Of a stretch of 64,000 bases of DNA, positions 12,314 through 21,002 are shown piece after piece; positions within the stretch are counted from its first letter, which is position 1, and each line of letters opens with the position of its first letter. Position numbers and translations under genes: made by a program. The stretch covers positions 32,531,750 through 32,595,749 of the forward strand of contig CM067510.1 of the NCBI GenBank assembly GCA_034509495.1, read 5' to 3'. The DNA comes from Acestrorhynchus altus (Eukaryota > Chordata > Actinopteri > Characiformes > Acestrorhynchidae). The notes below the pieces were generated by a model, which saw nothing but the letters and a program-made list of their open reading frames with translations, was not told where the DNA came from and searched no databases.

Positions 12314-15300
12314 AGCCAGTCCTTCAGGCAGCAGTCTCTCCTCAAAGCCAAGGACTGATCCAGACCACTCAGTTGCAGCCGGCCAAACCAGAGAGTACCT
12401 CACCACAGCAGCCAGTCAATAACAACCACAGCATACTACAGGTGATTGATTTTCCATGCTGTCGGGGTGACCGCACACGTCATGCTTGAAATAATAAACA
12501 ATATAATAAACAAGTTATGATATTTAGGCCTTATTGTATATCAGGATTGGGGTGAATGCATGCACATCCCATAATCACTGCCTTGCTTTGTTAGAGATGC
12601 TGTAATATTATTTACGAGCTGGAAGCAGTGAGTATCAATCAGGGATTCTCTGAATAGTCAACATCGGAAATTATTTCGGAAAAATGGCATCAACGCACAG
12701 TTGTGCCTCGAGTTAAAACGAGCAAAGGGAGGGTTTGTGAATAACCCACAAATTGCCATTGTTAGAACCCGTTCTGCTGAATTGTTCAAACGGGGTACAG
12801 TTTGTCTTGTCATTCTTTGTTGGTATGTCTGCAGGGATGTTTAGGGATCCATAACTACTTTTACATTGTAGTTCTGCGGTTTTTGCAATTATTTGAAAAG
12901 CAAGACAAAATAAACGTATAAGCTGTTTAATTTATGCAGTGGTGAAAAAAACTGGCGAAGTGATGAAAAACAAATTCATGTATGTATTCAATTAGTGTTC
13001 AATATATGTCATTTGGCGGTTTGAGCATTTGATTGCATCTGCAGTTTCTAATGTCTGCAGTAATATGAAATATGAAAACTTCACTGTTTGACTGCATTTG
13101 ACTTCCCTTCAGACGTGTGTAAAATGTCAGTGAGAATATGGCTGTTTCACAGCTGTGACTGTACTCTGCTATCAAAACCATGTGGGAAATACCCTCCAAT
13201 CACATCTATTCCTGTTTAAAAAGGAGACAGAAATGCTGTTTCACCAAAAAAAACCATTAGATTAGAGTGTTCGCTATAAACACTGTTAACAATGGTTGAT
13301 CCATTTTTAAGCCTCCAGGTGGCTATTGGAGTTGTCATGGCTGAATATACAACATTTGCCTTTACTTACAAACCTGGACAAGCGTTTTGTGCATCTTCAG
13401 ACCCCACATATCAAAAATGACATCTATAATGGGACAGTTTGGTATGAACACATGGACCATTACACCCATATTAGCCAGTAATGGAAGATAATAACTCTTT
13501 ATATCTCTGCAAACTGAGTATGTAGATCATTACACACTTGCCTGCAACACGTATCTATGAAGAATTAACTGTAACCGAAACCCCGAGAGCACCTCTGTGT
13601 TTAAGATGAAATAAACCCTGAGGTTTGGAGTGATTTCGGTCGGCAGTGGGTCCCGTGCTGACCGTGTGTCCAGTCTTCTGTTACATAGATTGAGTAAGCA
13701 GGTGGAGAGAAAGTGAATGAAAGTGGATCAGTGTCAGAAAGAGCAATCAAAGCAACTCTATAGTCTTTATCTAGAGGCTCCAGGATCATGTCGTCTGAAC
13801 TGGCTTTAGGGAAGCCATCCATCAGTACGATGGCAGAGCGTGGTCTCCTTCCACACAATGCTGGGTGTCTGGTGTAGCTGGCCTGGAGCGGTGTCCTAGA
13901 GTTACTCGAGTAATCGCAGTAGACAGATGCTGGTGCCAGCAGGGTGCTGAGTTAGGGTGTACGTGGTTCTGGCCCGTTTTCGTAACCGGAGCCCGGGCGA
14001 AACAACGGCCCGATCGTGCTTTCATACGCAGTCCTGAAGGAGAGTCATTACGTTTTGATGACCAGAAAGCAAGAATTAGGAACACCTCTACACCCACTCA
14101 TTCATGCAGCCATCTGACCAGCCAGTCGTTCCCAAGGTGTGATGCATAAAGTCATGCAGCTTCAGGTAATATCACGTCAACCACAAGAGATCTGAGCCGT
14201 GTATGATTGTATCTGGCAACGGTGTAATGGATCACAGAAGTCACGGTGGCTTCAGGATTTTGAGTCATGGATCAGATTGTTTTTCGGATCAGAGAAAAAA
14301 ATGTTGTGGTACTGCTTAGTTTGTATCGCTGACACCGTGTGCATTTGTTTTTTGTATTAGTGACTTTTATTTTAACAGTCTGTTTATGGACGAGGAGTGA
14401 TTGCCTCTCTCTTGAGATCCTTTCTGTTTGTTGTTTATTGTCCACAACAAAAATTAATCGTGGAATTCATAGTTTCGAAGGTTGACTTACTGGAAGATCC
14501 TTTTTCAACCATATGACTCTGACTGTTTTTGTTTCTCTCAGTCCAAACAAATCGTGCTCTGTCTGCTAGTGCCTTAGTCTGGATGGATCTCCAGGGATCA
14601 TCAGTCTCCTCAGTCTCTCGGAATGGTTCAGTAAATAAAAACCCACCGAGCAGCACTTCTGAAGACCGAAACTCTCTGTAGATCAGAGAGGTCAGTGGAG
14701 AATGGTCTGGTTGGAGCTCATAGAAAGACAGTGTTAACCGAGATAACCACTCTGTACAAGTGTAGGGAGCAGAAATGCATCTCCTCACGACATCACCTCG
14801 TTAACCTCAGACATTAGTTTGGTTTGCTATTGATTGTTGACTTGGTATCACTGTGGCGAATTATGGCACGTTGTGTTTAATGGTAGCGCTTCTTGACGGA
14901 TTATTAACGATCCTGCTGTTTTCTCCACACAGGCTCTTCCGGTGTGCAGCAGCGGTGGCTCTGGTTTCCAGCACAGTGCCACTGAGAAACAGGCAGGCTT
15001 GGAGATGCCTCAGTGTTTCCTGAGCAGTTCCCTGGAGAACATGGTGTCAGCCCATCGCAGTTCACCAATCGCCTCCTCCCTTTCCAGTGGGCCCCTCAGC
15101 AAGGTAAAAGTTCACGCCTGTTTCAAATAATTACTGGAAAGCTGTCCAAAAACGAATAAGACAGTCAAAACAGGGTTGGACACTAATGTAAAGTAAGTAA
15201 TTAACCCTTTCACGGATGGTGGTCACTACACTGGACAGCTACGTCACTGGTAACAAAAAAAGTTGAGCGAAAGAAACATTTTTTATGTATAAATTAAACA

Positions 15301-15828
15301 TCTGGACTTGAAAAATAGCCTGTCAGATAGCATATCTACAGTATTGTACTCGCCAAGCTGTTTATGTGCTGAAAAAACAATATAAAATATATAGTTGGGT
15401 GTTTAGATTTTTGTTCTTATGATATATAAACTTTGATGTCTGAAAAGACCGTCATGCTACCAAAACCATGCAGGAAACACCCTCCAAAAGCAGGATTAGG
15501 CCTCTGTGATTTAAGTAATTACAGTTTATTAAATTATTATTGTTTAAAATGTGATTCCATCTGAATGGTGTGTGTGTCTGTGTGTGTGTGTCTGTGTGTG
15601 TGTGTCTGTGTGTGTGTCTGTGTGTGTGAGAGATCTGCTGTAATGTTAGATTGTGTGTTATGGATAATCCGTATATTTGATCAGTCTCCCTCTCAGGCGC
15701 AACCTGCCTTCATCCTGCAGTCTCCAGCGTTCAGTCAGGCTCCCAAGAACCGAGAGCCCCCCACCTACGAGGATGCTGTCAAACAGACCCGAGGCCTGCA
15801 GCCACCCGCTATCACACAGGTCATACAT

Positions 15829-15889
<61 letters not shown>

Positions 15890-17780
15890 TTACCTAAATA
15901 TGCTGCAGTGATGTTTTTTCAATCACAACACCATTCAGGAAACGCCTCATTGCTGTGTCATGTGTTTATGATGTTTCAGGTTCCTGTGGCAACCAGTCAG
16001 CAGATGGATGACCTGTTTGATATCCTCATTGAAAGTGGAGGTAAACGGGCAAAGCATGCAAAGCTCTTAAAGGGGAGCTTGGTTTAGGTCATGTTTCCAC
16101 TCTTTTAAATACTACACCGAATTTTTAAATTCCTAAACTGCCAGTAAATCTTCCATCTGGCTATGATTTGTTTTGCCAGACTGGTGAAGACCATACCAAA
16201 AATGGTAGAATACTGATGCTTCTAGAAAACATCATCAAACAGGAAGGAGTGGTGATGTTGGGTGAATTAAATATACCCCTCAGAAACCAAGAGCCACATT
16301 TTGCAGGTAGTTACAAGCAGTTTTTGAGGCTTCATATCTCTGTAATCTACAGCCATGATACACAAATAACCTACAGGACTCGACCTTTTGAACTTTTTTA
16401 ATCCTGCTCTGAAAACATTCACTTGTTTAAATCCCAGTTTAAAAGCCAAAGGAGCTTCCAGTGCATGTTTACTGCTCTGTCCACATGGACATAGAGGGAG
16501 GGGGCGGGGCTGATGCTCAACCTGCATACAGACTCTGACTGATCAGAGAGAGGGGGCGGGGCTGATGCTCAACCTGCATACAGACTCTGACTGATCAGAG
16601 AGGGGGCGGGGCTGACACTCAACCTCCATACAGACTCTGACTGATCAGAGAGAGGGGGCGGGGCTGATGCTCAACCTGCATACGGACTCTGACTGATCAG
16701 AGAGAGGGGGCGGGGCTGACACTCAACCTGCATACAGACATACTGATCAGAAGGGGGGGAGGTGGGACTAACGACATCACTGTCTGAGATATTGGGTTAC
16801 AGAGGAGAATGAGGGGCTGTTTGGTCTGTATGCTCTTTTTTTGCTCAGTGTTCAGAATAAAAGTCCTTAGAATGGATTTTACTGACGTATAAATAACTTA
16901 AAAAAGCTTTCAGGGTTTATTTTATCAAGTAATTTGAAGAACATTACAAATACACATTTTCAGCTCAGAACACACTGGATGATGGATTTCCAACAGGGTT
17001 TCTGAGATATGAAGTGTTTTTAGTCCTTATTAAGCAAAACAAATTAGCACATGTAACAAAATTCATATATTTTAGATTCTGTTCATTTTTACGTCTCAAG
17101 TGAAGAATTATTTGAGTAGCCTACAATCTCCTGAAAATATCAGCTGCCTCCGATATGTCCTTTCATTTTTGGTGTGTAAAAATAATAATAATAATTGGTT
17201 TATCTCACTTTTGACTACTTTATCACACTTTGGGAAAGTGTTTCTTTGAAGAGCAGCGTGTTTGACCTTGTGTGACGCTGTCTGTGCAGAGATCACACCC
17301 TTCAGTCAGCCGGAGCCCTCCATACCGAAGATGATGCCAGTGACTGCCAGCATCACCACCCTACCTGTCAACACTGCCCTGTCCCGCCCGCCTGCACAGG
17401 TACAGATTGCACCCCCACCGGCGCTGCTGGTGGACCCCATGCCCAGCCTGGCCTCACTAGCCTCAGACAACCAACTTGAGGCGCTGCTGGAGGGCACTCT
17501 GGTGGGCATGCCGGAGTCAGAGCAGAGGACGCTGGGTATTCTAGAGGAGCTGCACAATCAGCTTTTAGATCAGCCTCATTCACCCATGGACACGACCGAG
17601 CTGAGCTTCGGTGACCCGCCACCCTCCACCTCCTCCTCCTCCTTCAGCCTGCAGGACACGGGCCTGGACAACATGGAGTGGCTGGACCTGACCATGCCCG
17701 GACACATTGGGCCAATGACCCCGTTAGGCATTGCCTCGGATTTCCTGGACACGCATGATCTGCAGTTGCACTGGGACTGA
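1663..17780 (+). CDS. mrtfb: Myocardin-related transcription factor B, 15 coding exons
   Basis: Actin-sensing coactivator of serum response factor; family members move from cytoplasm to nucleus when RPEL motifs release G-actin. Coding exons: 1663-1798, 4952-5017, 5534-5589, 6899-6974, 7804-7965, 8173-8342, 8438-8575, 9452-9702, 10309-10480, 10670-11440, 12316-12441, 14933-15103, 15697-15819, 15980-16040, 17290-17780. All junctions are GT-AG and phases agree; total 2970 nt, 989 residues. Domains: RPEL1 about 54-66, RPEL2 98-110 (RPERAEL), RPEL3 142-154 (RPGPMEL), basic KLKRAR 125-130 and a lysine/arginine-rich stretch 278-296, glutamine-rich 321-339, SAP about 402-440, coiled coil 514-554, acidic C-terminus ending HDLQLHWD. 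MRTF-B rather than MRTF-A is indicated by ENFLKHK, PVDSSVKEAIIG, HYNYQTILPAP and NMEWLDLTMP. Slightly shorter than human MRTF-B (about 1080 aa). No frameshift or missing key residue seen. Confidence 0.96.
2320..2790 (+). mobile_element. Decayed Tc1/mariner-like transposase remnant
   Basis: Nucleotide landmarks of the fish Tc1 transposase body occur in order: GCATTTTGGAAAGAAGTGC, GAACACCTCTCCAACTGTTA, TGTTGCAGCCAGTGGCAC, AGGGAAGAATGAATTC, AATCTGTGG.TAGACCTCA. Stops and frameshifts are frequent, so it is inactive. Confidence 0.8.
4837..4902 (+). repeat. (GT)n microsatellite upstream of mrtfb exon 2
   Basis: About 33 uninterrupted GT dinucleotides, ending 49 bases before the acceptor of the exon at 4952. 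The two are separated by a normal pyrimidine tract. Confidence 0.97.
4952..5017 (+). CDS. mrtfb: mrtfb exon, first half of RPEL1
   Basis: 66-nt exon, acceptor TTCCTAACAG, donor CCAC|GTAAGT. Encodes LQLRLQQRRTREQLVDQG, the start of RPEL1 (residues 46-68). Phase 1 at both ends, so skipping it would keep the frame while removing half of RPEL1. A 66-bp GT tract ends about 50 bases upstream. Confidence 0.93.
5080..5435 (+). repeat. 58-bp minisatellite, six copies
   Basis: The motif GGGCTGAGCGATATATCG (with small variants) starts at 5108, 5166, 5224, 5282, 5340 and 5398, exactly 58 bases apart. The unit is AT-rich and contains the self-complementary ATATATCGATAT. The same unit recurs at 20494-20800. 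Confidence 0.97.
5491..5524 (+). repeat. (TG)17 at the acceptor of mrtfb exon 3
   Basis: Seventeen TG units followed by GCGTGCGCAG and the exon. In RNA this is a UG tract at the 3' splice site, the class of site bound by TDP-43 and CELF proteins. Confidence 0.95.
5534..5589 (+). CDS. mrtfb: mrtfb exon, end of RPEL1
   Basis: 56-nt exon encoding PLKSPAAFHEQIRSLERAR. Donor AGG|GTAAGA. The acceptor is directly preceded by a (TG)17 tract and GCGTGCGCAG, with no normal pyrimidine tract. Skipping this exon would shift the frame. Confidence 0.93.
5590..6898 (+). other. mrtfb: mrtfb intron 3
   Basis: Contains a decayed Tc1-like fragment (5945-6240) and an AT-rich (ATT)n stretch near 6555-6585. Nothing else recognised. 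Confidence 0.7.
5945..6240 (+). mobile_element. Tc1-like transposase fragment
   Basis: Translation around 5964 reads KHGGGGALMFWGCA, the conserved Tc1 block KHGGGS.M.WGC. Further on, SSDLNIN followed by text like LKRAV matches the SPDLNPIE...LKRAV catalytic C-terminal block. Frameshifts separate the blocks. Confidence 0.85.
6899..6974 (+). CDS. mrtfb: mrtfb exon, RPEL2
   Basis: Acceptor TTTCCTCCACAG, donor CAAG|GTAGGA. Encodes residues 87-111 with the canonical RPEL core RPERAEL followed by VRMHIL. Phase 0 in, phase 1 out. Confidence 0.95.
6975..7803 (+). other. mrtfb: mrtfb intron 4
   Basis: 829 bp; only a short (ATA)n near 7617-7635 is visible. No gene. Confidence 0.7.
7804..7965 (+). CDS. 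mrtfb: mrtfb exon, basic box and RPEL3
   Basis: Acceptor TGTTTTTACAG, donor ATTG|GTAACG. Residues 112-165 include basic KLKRARLADD, RPEL3 core RPGPMEL and the MRTF-B-like ILPVDSSVKEAIIG. Phase 1 at both ends. Confidence 0.95.
8173..8342 (+). CDS. mrtfb: mrtfb exon, acidic/serine linker
   Basis: Acceptor TTTTTGGCAG, donor TACAG|GTGCTT. Contains MFDEDSGDAFSPEQPGSQES and GSAASPGEPK, as in the MRTF-B region after RPEL3. Ends in phase 0. Confidence 0.9.
8438..8575 (+). CDS. mrtfb: mrtfb exon, proline-rich linker
   Basis: Acceptor TTTTGTCTACAG, donor AAAG|GTCAGT. 46 codons, phase 0 at both ends, including VSPPPPQPQPVTAAA and ending KPGPTLLK, equivalent to the human KPGPALVK segment. Confidence 0.88.
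8644..8708 (+). repeat. (TTA)n microsatellite
   Basis: About 21 perfect TTA units. They give poly-leucine or poly-asparagine open frames that are not genes. Confidence 0.97.
8835..9360. mobile_element. Non-autonomous DNA transposon (MITE) with 31-bp TIRs
   Basis: 8835-8865 (starting CCACAGTGCAGGCTAG) and 9330-9360 (ending CTAGCCTGCACTGTGG) are perfect 31-base reverse complements. The 464-bp interior has no transposase frame. No convincing target-site duplication beyond the TIRs. Confidence 0.93.
9452..9702 (+). CDS. mrtfb: mrtfb exon, basic region and glutamine-rich segment
   Basis: Acceptor TGTCCTTCAG, donor CTCAA|GTAAGC. Residues 269-352: SRSKKSKESKPRVKKLKYHQ (basic region used by the family for SRF contact and nuclear import), YIPPDQK, then RLLQQQQLFLQLQ and SQQQQQHYNYQ. 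The true exon starts upstream of the first methionine in this frame. Confidence 0.95.
9703..10308 (+). other. mrtfb: mrtfb intron 8
   Basis: 606 bp; no repeat or gene recognised. Confidence 0.7.
10309..10480 (+). CDS. mrtfb: mrtfb exon before SAP
   Basis: Acceptor CGTGATGCAG, donor ATGAAG|GTGATC. Serine/alanine/proline-rich, ending LPANLEEMK, the first helix of the SAP domain. Confidence 0.92.
10670..11440 (+). CDS. mrtfb: mrtfb large exon, SAP core and coiled coil
   Basis: 771 nt, acceptor TTTCGGTAG, donor CTACAG|GTACTA. SAP: VAELKMELKLRGLPVSGTKT followed by DLIERLKPYQ. Coiled coil (residues 514-554) contains KERQIEELLRKLEQEQRLVE, the dimerisation segment. Also PPVSP, and VIPNCKVTSH after an acidic KTEN motif. 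The first codon is GTG (Val) read through from the previous exon, not a start. Confidence 0.96.
11650..12030. mobile_element. DNA-transposon-derived dispersed fragment
   Basis: Landmarks include GTGGAACAGCGCACCACTCC, CTACCTGAAGGTGTTTTGCG and GGGTTTTGATTGGGC, in the order of a common teleost Tc1/hAT-type relic. No frame survives; family assignment is from memory and tentative. Confidence 0.5.
12059..12097 (+). repeat. (CA)n microsatellite
   Basis: About 19 CA units in mrtfb intron 10. Confidence 0.95.
12203..12310 (+). repeat. CT/CTGT-rich microsatellite abutting an mrtfb acceptor
   Basis: Interrupted (CTCTGT) followed by about 30 CT units, ending five bases before the acceptor dinucleotide at 12314-12315. 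It acts as the polypyrimidine tract of exon 12316-12441. Confidence 0.95.
12316..12441 (+). CDS. mrtfb: mrtfb exon, glutamine-rich
   Basis: 42 codons, phase 0 at both ends: PVLQAAVSPQSQGLIQTTQL and more. The acceptor CTCTGACAG lies at the end of a >100-nt CT-rich microsatellite that supplies the pyrimidine tract. A competing AG four bases downstream would bring a stop codon into frame. Donor CTACAG|GTGATT. Confidence 0.82.
12442..14932 (+). other. mrtfb: mrtfb intron 11
   Basis: 2.49 kb without a recognised gene. 14804-14839 (CATTAGTTTGGTTTGCT and the text after it) closely matches 42687-42722, which leads into a Tc1-like copy, so 13600-14830 may be transposon-derived. The minus frame at 14435-14788 is unrecognised. 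Confidence 0.6.
14933..15103 (+). CDS. mrtfb: mrtfb exon, serine-rich
   Basis: 57 codons, phase 0 at both ends; acceptor TTTTCTCCACACAG, donor AGCAAG|GTAAAA. Contains SSLENMVSAHRSSPIASSL. It occupies the position of the variable middle of MRTF-B; conservation is weak, but splice sites and frame fit. Confidence 0.82.
15104..15696 (+). other. mrtfb: mrtfb intron 12
   Basis: 593 bp; an interrupted GT-rich stretch at 15568-15628, otherwise nothing recognised. Confidence 0.75.
15697..15819 (+). CDS. mrtfb: mrtfb exon, PPTYEDAVKQT motif
   Basis: 41 codons, acceptor TCTCCCTCTCAG, donor ACACAG|GTCATA. Contains NREPPTYEDAVKQTRG, equivalent to the human DPPRYEEAIKQTRS segment. A (CA)n microsatellite begins about 14 bases after the donor. 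Confidence 0.92.
15833..15888 (+). repeat. (CA)n microsatellite after an mrtfb donor
   Basis: About 28 CA units starting 14 bases past the exon 15697-15819. CA repeats next to donors are known binding sites for hnRNP L. Confidence 0.95.
15980..16040 (+). CDS. mrtfb: mrtfb exon, SQQMDDLFDILIESG
   Basis: 61-nt exon, acceptor ATGTTTCAG, donor GGAG|GTAAAC, phase 0 in and 1 out. The SQQMDDLFDILI motif is strongly conserved in the C-terminal half of MRTF proteins. Confidence 0.95.
16041..17289 (+). other. mrtfb: mrtfb last intron
   Basis: 1.25 kb; holds a five-copy GC-box minisatellite (16490-16760). The remainder is AT-rich without recognised elements. Confidence 0.75.
16490..16760 (+). repeat. 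50-52-bp GC-box minisatellite, five copies
   Basis: The core GGGGCGGGGC has its central C at 16505, 16557, 16607, 16659 and 16711, so units are 52, 50, 52 and 52 bp, followed by a decayed sixth. Each unit also has CTGACTGATCAGAG and CTCAACCT.CATAC. Confidence 0.95.
17290..17780 (+). CDS. mrtfb: mrtfb terminal coding exon, activation domain
   Basis: Acceptor TCTGTGCAG, TGA stop at 17778-17780. Residues 827-989, with MMPVTASITTLPVNTALSRP, ILEELHNQLL, HSPMDTTELSF, NMEWLDLTMP and the C-terminal HDLQLHWD. Acidic, serine- and leucine-rich, as expected for the transactivation domain. Confidence 0.96.
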
Positions 17781-17835
17781 GTGTTGGCGCTGCTCTCATT
17801 TTGTGCACACTCGTTCTCATACTCTCTCTCTCTTT

Positions 17836-17837
<2 letters not shown>

Positions 17838-17888
<51 letters not shown>
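17838..17888 (+). repeat. (CA)n microsatellite
   Basis: About 25 CA units in the likely 3' UTR, 60 bases past the stop. Confidence 0.95.
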
Positions 17889-17890
<2 letters not shown>

Positions 17891-18399
17891 ATGCACGCAC
17901 ACACACTTTCCTCCAACTTGTGACCGTGAGAAGGAGGAAGGGACAGTTTAATAGCCATGAATTCTGGACGTGTGCGAGTGTGGGTCTTTTGATTTTTAGA
18001 CTGTACAGGGCTGTGTGGAGCACTAAGGCTGTGCCAGCGGTGCAACACCAACGGTAGAAGGCCGGTCACAGTGGTGGGCACATCACTGCCATAACCACAT
18101 ATTTCCAGGGTGTTTCCTTCCCTCCTCCCTAGCTTCTAATTTGCAGGTCCCGATTGAAAGGCATACTCCTGGGATTCTGGCTTCTAGACTGAAAGCAGGC
18201 TGGATGAAAACATTTCTCCTAAGAGCGGTCCATCTATTAAACCGCCGATGGCGCGAGAGTACAGCCGCAGTCACACTGGCTATTTGTAGTTTGCTCTGCA
18301 CTGTGAAGTGTGTGTGTATGTGTGTGTACACACAGTACATATTATACATCACATAGCTTGTCTTCTTTTGGTATTAAAATCAAATCCACTCATTACAAA

Positions 18400-18490
18400 T
18401 GATGCTATATGGACAAAATATTGGGACACCTCTTCATTCTGAGATCAAGGGCATTAAAGAGTTGATTTAGACGTGGCTGGTTGGCATCTC
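18400..18490. repeat. Transposon-end-like sequence
   Basis: TATATGGACAAAATATTGGG followed by ACACCTCTTCATTCTGAG resembles the TATGGACAAAAGTATTGGGACAC end of a widespread fish DNA transposon. No partner end found nearby. Confidence 0.5.
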
Positions 18491-18854
18491 CTCAGCTTTT
18501 CGGAGCTCAGCACAGTCCGAGCAGGAGCCCTGTTAATCTGGAGCCCCATCGTTTCTGTGTTTTTAATGATACATATTTCCTTGAAGGAAAAAATGTAAGA
18601 AAAACAAAATGGATGTCATAAGGCACTGTTAGTCACGAACGCAAATGGGATGCAAATTTGAGGGTCAGAGATCACCAAAGTTGAGCTTGATGCAAAGTTT
18701 ACTTTCAAAATATATTGGCTGTGGGAGTCGCAGGATCACTTATTGTGGGGAATGTTTTCAACACGAAAATCTGCAGGCTAAGCCCGTGTGACTGCGGCGT
18801 ACGGCTGTTAACGTGTGGCCTGAGCTGCATTCTCATCTGTATTCATGACAGCCG

Positions 18855-19075
18855 AGCCATTATGACCACCTCCCTGTTTCTCCTCTCACTGTCCATCCTA
18901 TCAGCTCCTCTGACCACACAGGAGAGCTTTGTAGTTCTGTCGTTCCAGACTGTAGCACATAATATCTGCTCTGTGGTGGTCCTGTGGGGTCCTGATCATT
19001 GAAGATCAGGGTGAAAGGAGGGGAATAAAGTCTGCAGAGAAACAGATGAACTACAGTCTGGAATTATAGAACCAC
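18855..19075. repeat. TIR-bearing dispersed repeat, copy 1 (family also at 29.4, 49.1 and 54.3 kb)
   Basis: Left arm CTGTCCATCCTATCAGCTCC ... TTCCAGACTGTAG and right arm CTACAGTCTGGAATTATAG are inverted relatives; the centre is CTGCTCTGTGGTGGTCCTGT. The copy is short, with internal sequence lost. Confidence 0.75.
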
Positions 19076-20493
19076 AAAGAGCTCCTGTGATCTGACGATG
19101 TTACGGTTAATAGGTGCATGTGCTGATTCTCAAATATCAGCTGACCGTGTTTGCACGTCTCCATTGTTCCAAAAGCCACCCTTGTATCTGGTTATGGCGG
19201 TGTTCGGGCACACCACCGTGGTCTCAGCAGCGCGATTCAGCCCTCTGCTCTATGTGAACAAAATCCCAGCTCCACTCGGAGGAGGACGCGACTGATTGTC
19301 TCTGCTGTACTGAGCTGCGGTTTGTGTTCATCATTCATAATCCGGGCCCGTTCTGGCGCTATGGAAACGAAGGGCCTTTGTTGAGCCACATCCAGCTGAG
19401 CACAGGCTGGCTTCTCTTGTCTGCGCCGTTCTGTGAGGAGCGCGAGTCTGCTGTATCACTGTACTGCTGTGTTCTTCGTCATGATGCCATTGACTCACCG
19501 CCATGGTGACCTACAACTGTCCAGAGGCAAAAAGGACAGGCTCTAATTCCAGACGTCTGTGCTCCACAGTTGGTAGTCAAAGGAATTTGATTAGTTTGCA
19601 CAGAATCGGCAATCGGACACCTTCCTACGTTGTTGCAGGACTACCCCGAACAGATCCGACTCTACTTCTTCTGACAACACTTAGGCTCTTATAAGCAAGC
19701 TCGTTTTTTGTGCGTTCGGGCGTGTGGGAGTGAGTGGATGAACGTGGTGGTACATGACGTCAGTAAATATCTGTGTGGAACGCTGTCTGATGAGTCAGGC
19801 CAGTGCACTAATAACTGCAGGGCTTATGTTTACCATTTTACGAAAGGCGTGCCCACAGATAGTTACAGTGTATGTTGTTTTGACCCTTTGCAGCCGAGTT
19901 GTGTCGGTGCCAAGCCGAGTGTGCGCATGTCTGCAGTTCTCGGAGTGTGGAGCAAACCTCTGTAAGACAACGAGCTCTGTTAATGAGCCTTCTTGAATCA
20001 ACTAAACTGACAGTTGAAGCTAACAGTGGCTGTTCGCCCACTTTCACAGGGCACCAAGATATTTATAGGTGTGTCGTTTATTTACACAGGGCTTGGGGAC
20101 TGTGGTCTCTCTGTGTGTGTCTGTCTGTCTGTTCTTGGATGAACACCATGGACCTGGATTCTATCCACCAAGGCGGCGCAAGTCTCTTTCCGGGACGTCT
20201 ACCAACCCTGCAGAGTTTAGCTCCAACCATAGTCCGACACACTTGAGCCAGGTAACAAAGGCCTTCGGAGGCACGTGAATATCAGAGCCAGGAATGTTGG
20301 ATCTGAACTCTCCAGGATGGAAAGATCTCATGGTCAGGGTTGAGCGCCCCTGTTCTGCTCCATCACCACATTTAAAGGAATTCTCATACGTTTTCAGTAT
20401 TGATCTCTGTCTGCCACGTCCACTTTGTCAATTACTGTGGACAGTAGTTTTGACACTGTTTCCCTGTACTTAAAAATGGGCAGCTGCTTCAGC

Positions 20494-20800
20494 TTGGGCT
20501 GAGCGATATATCGATATTTATATCTATATCAAGATATAAACAGAGCCGGATACGGGCTGAATGATATATCGATATTTATATCTATATCGGGATATAAACA
20601 GCGGGATACGGGGTGAGCGATATATGGATATTTATATCTATATCAGGATATAAACAGCGGGATGCGGACTGAGCGATATATCGATAATTATATCTATATC
20701 GGGATATAAACAGAGCGGGATACGGGCTGAGCGATATATGGATATTTATATCTATATCGGGATATAAACAGCGGGATACGGGCTGAGATTTTATATAGAG
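20494..20800 (+). repeat. 56-58-bp minisatellite inside the MITE
   Basis: GGGCTGAGCG-like starts at 20496, 20554, 20610, 20666, 20724 and 20780 (spacing 58, 56, 56, 58, 56; the 56-mers lack GA in CAGAGCGG). Same unit as the array at 5080-5435. Confidence 0.95.
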
Positions 20801-21002
20801 TTTTAAAGTTGCTTTGCTCCACCCCCAGTCACGATCTTAAATATGTCATGGGGACATAAGACAGAGCTCTGGTGTGAAGTTGATTTACATGTAAAGAAGA
20901 AATTAAAATAAATTTCAGTATCTATTAATACTGTAGAAAAAAAAGTGTCCCAAATTTTTCACACCATGGGATACAGTTTTCTGTCCATATCGCCCAGCCC
21001 TA
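20494..21002. mobile_element. hAT-like MITE with 8-bp target-site duplication
   Basis: Left end TTGGGCTGAGCGATAT (20494) and right end, read in reverse complement, TAGGGCTGGGCGATAT. GCTTCAGC occurs at 20486-20493 and again at 21003-21010 directly outside the ends, a perfect 8-bp duplication typical of hAT transposons. The left part is a tandem array of the terminal sequence. No transposase. Confidence 0.93.

Larger units (their letters stand above)
11441..12315 (+). other. mrtfb: mrtfb intron 10
   Basis: Contains a dispersed transposon-like fragment (about 11650-12030), (CA)n at 12059-12097 and a CT-rich tract to the acceptor. Confidence 0.75.

Noticed and set aside
17306..17622. Minus and +-shifted frames over the last mrtfb exon
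   Set aside because: GC-rich shadows of the true frame.
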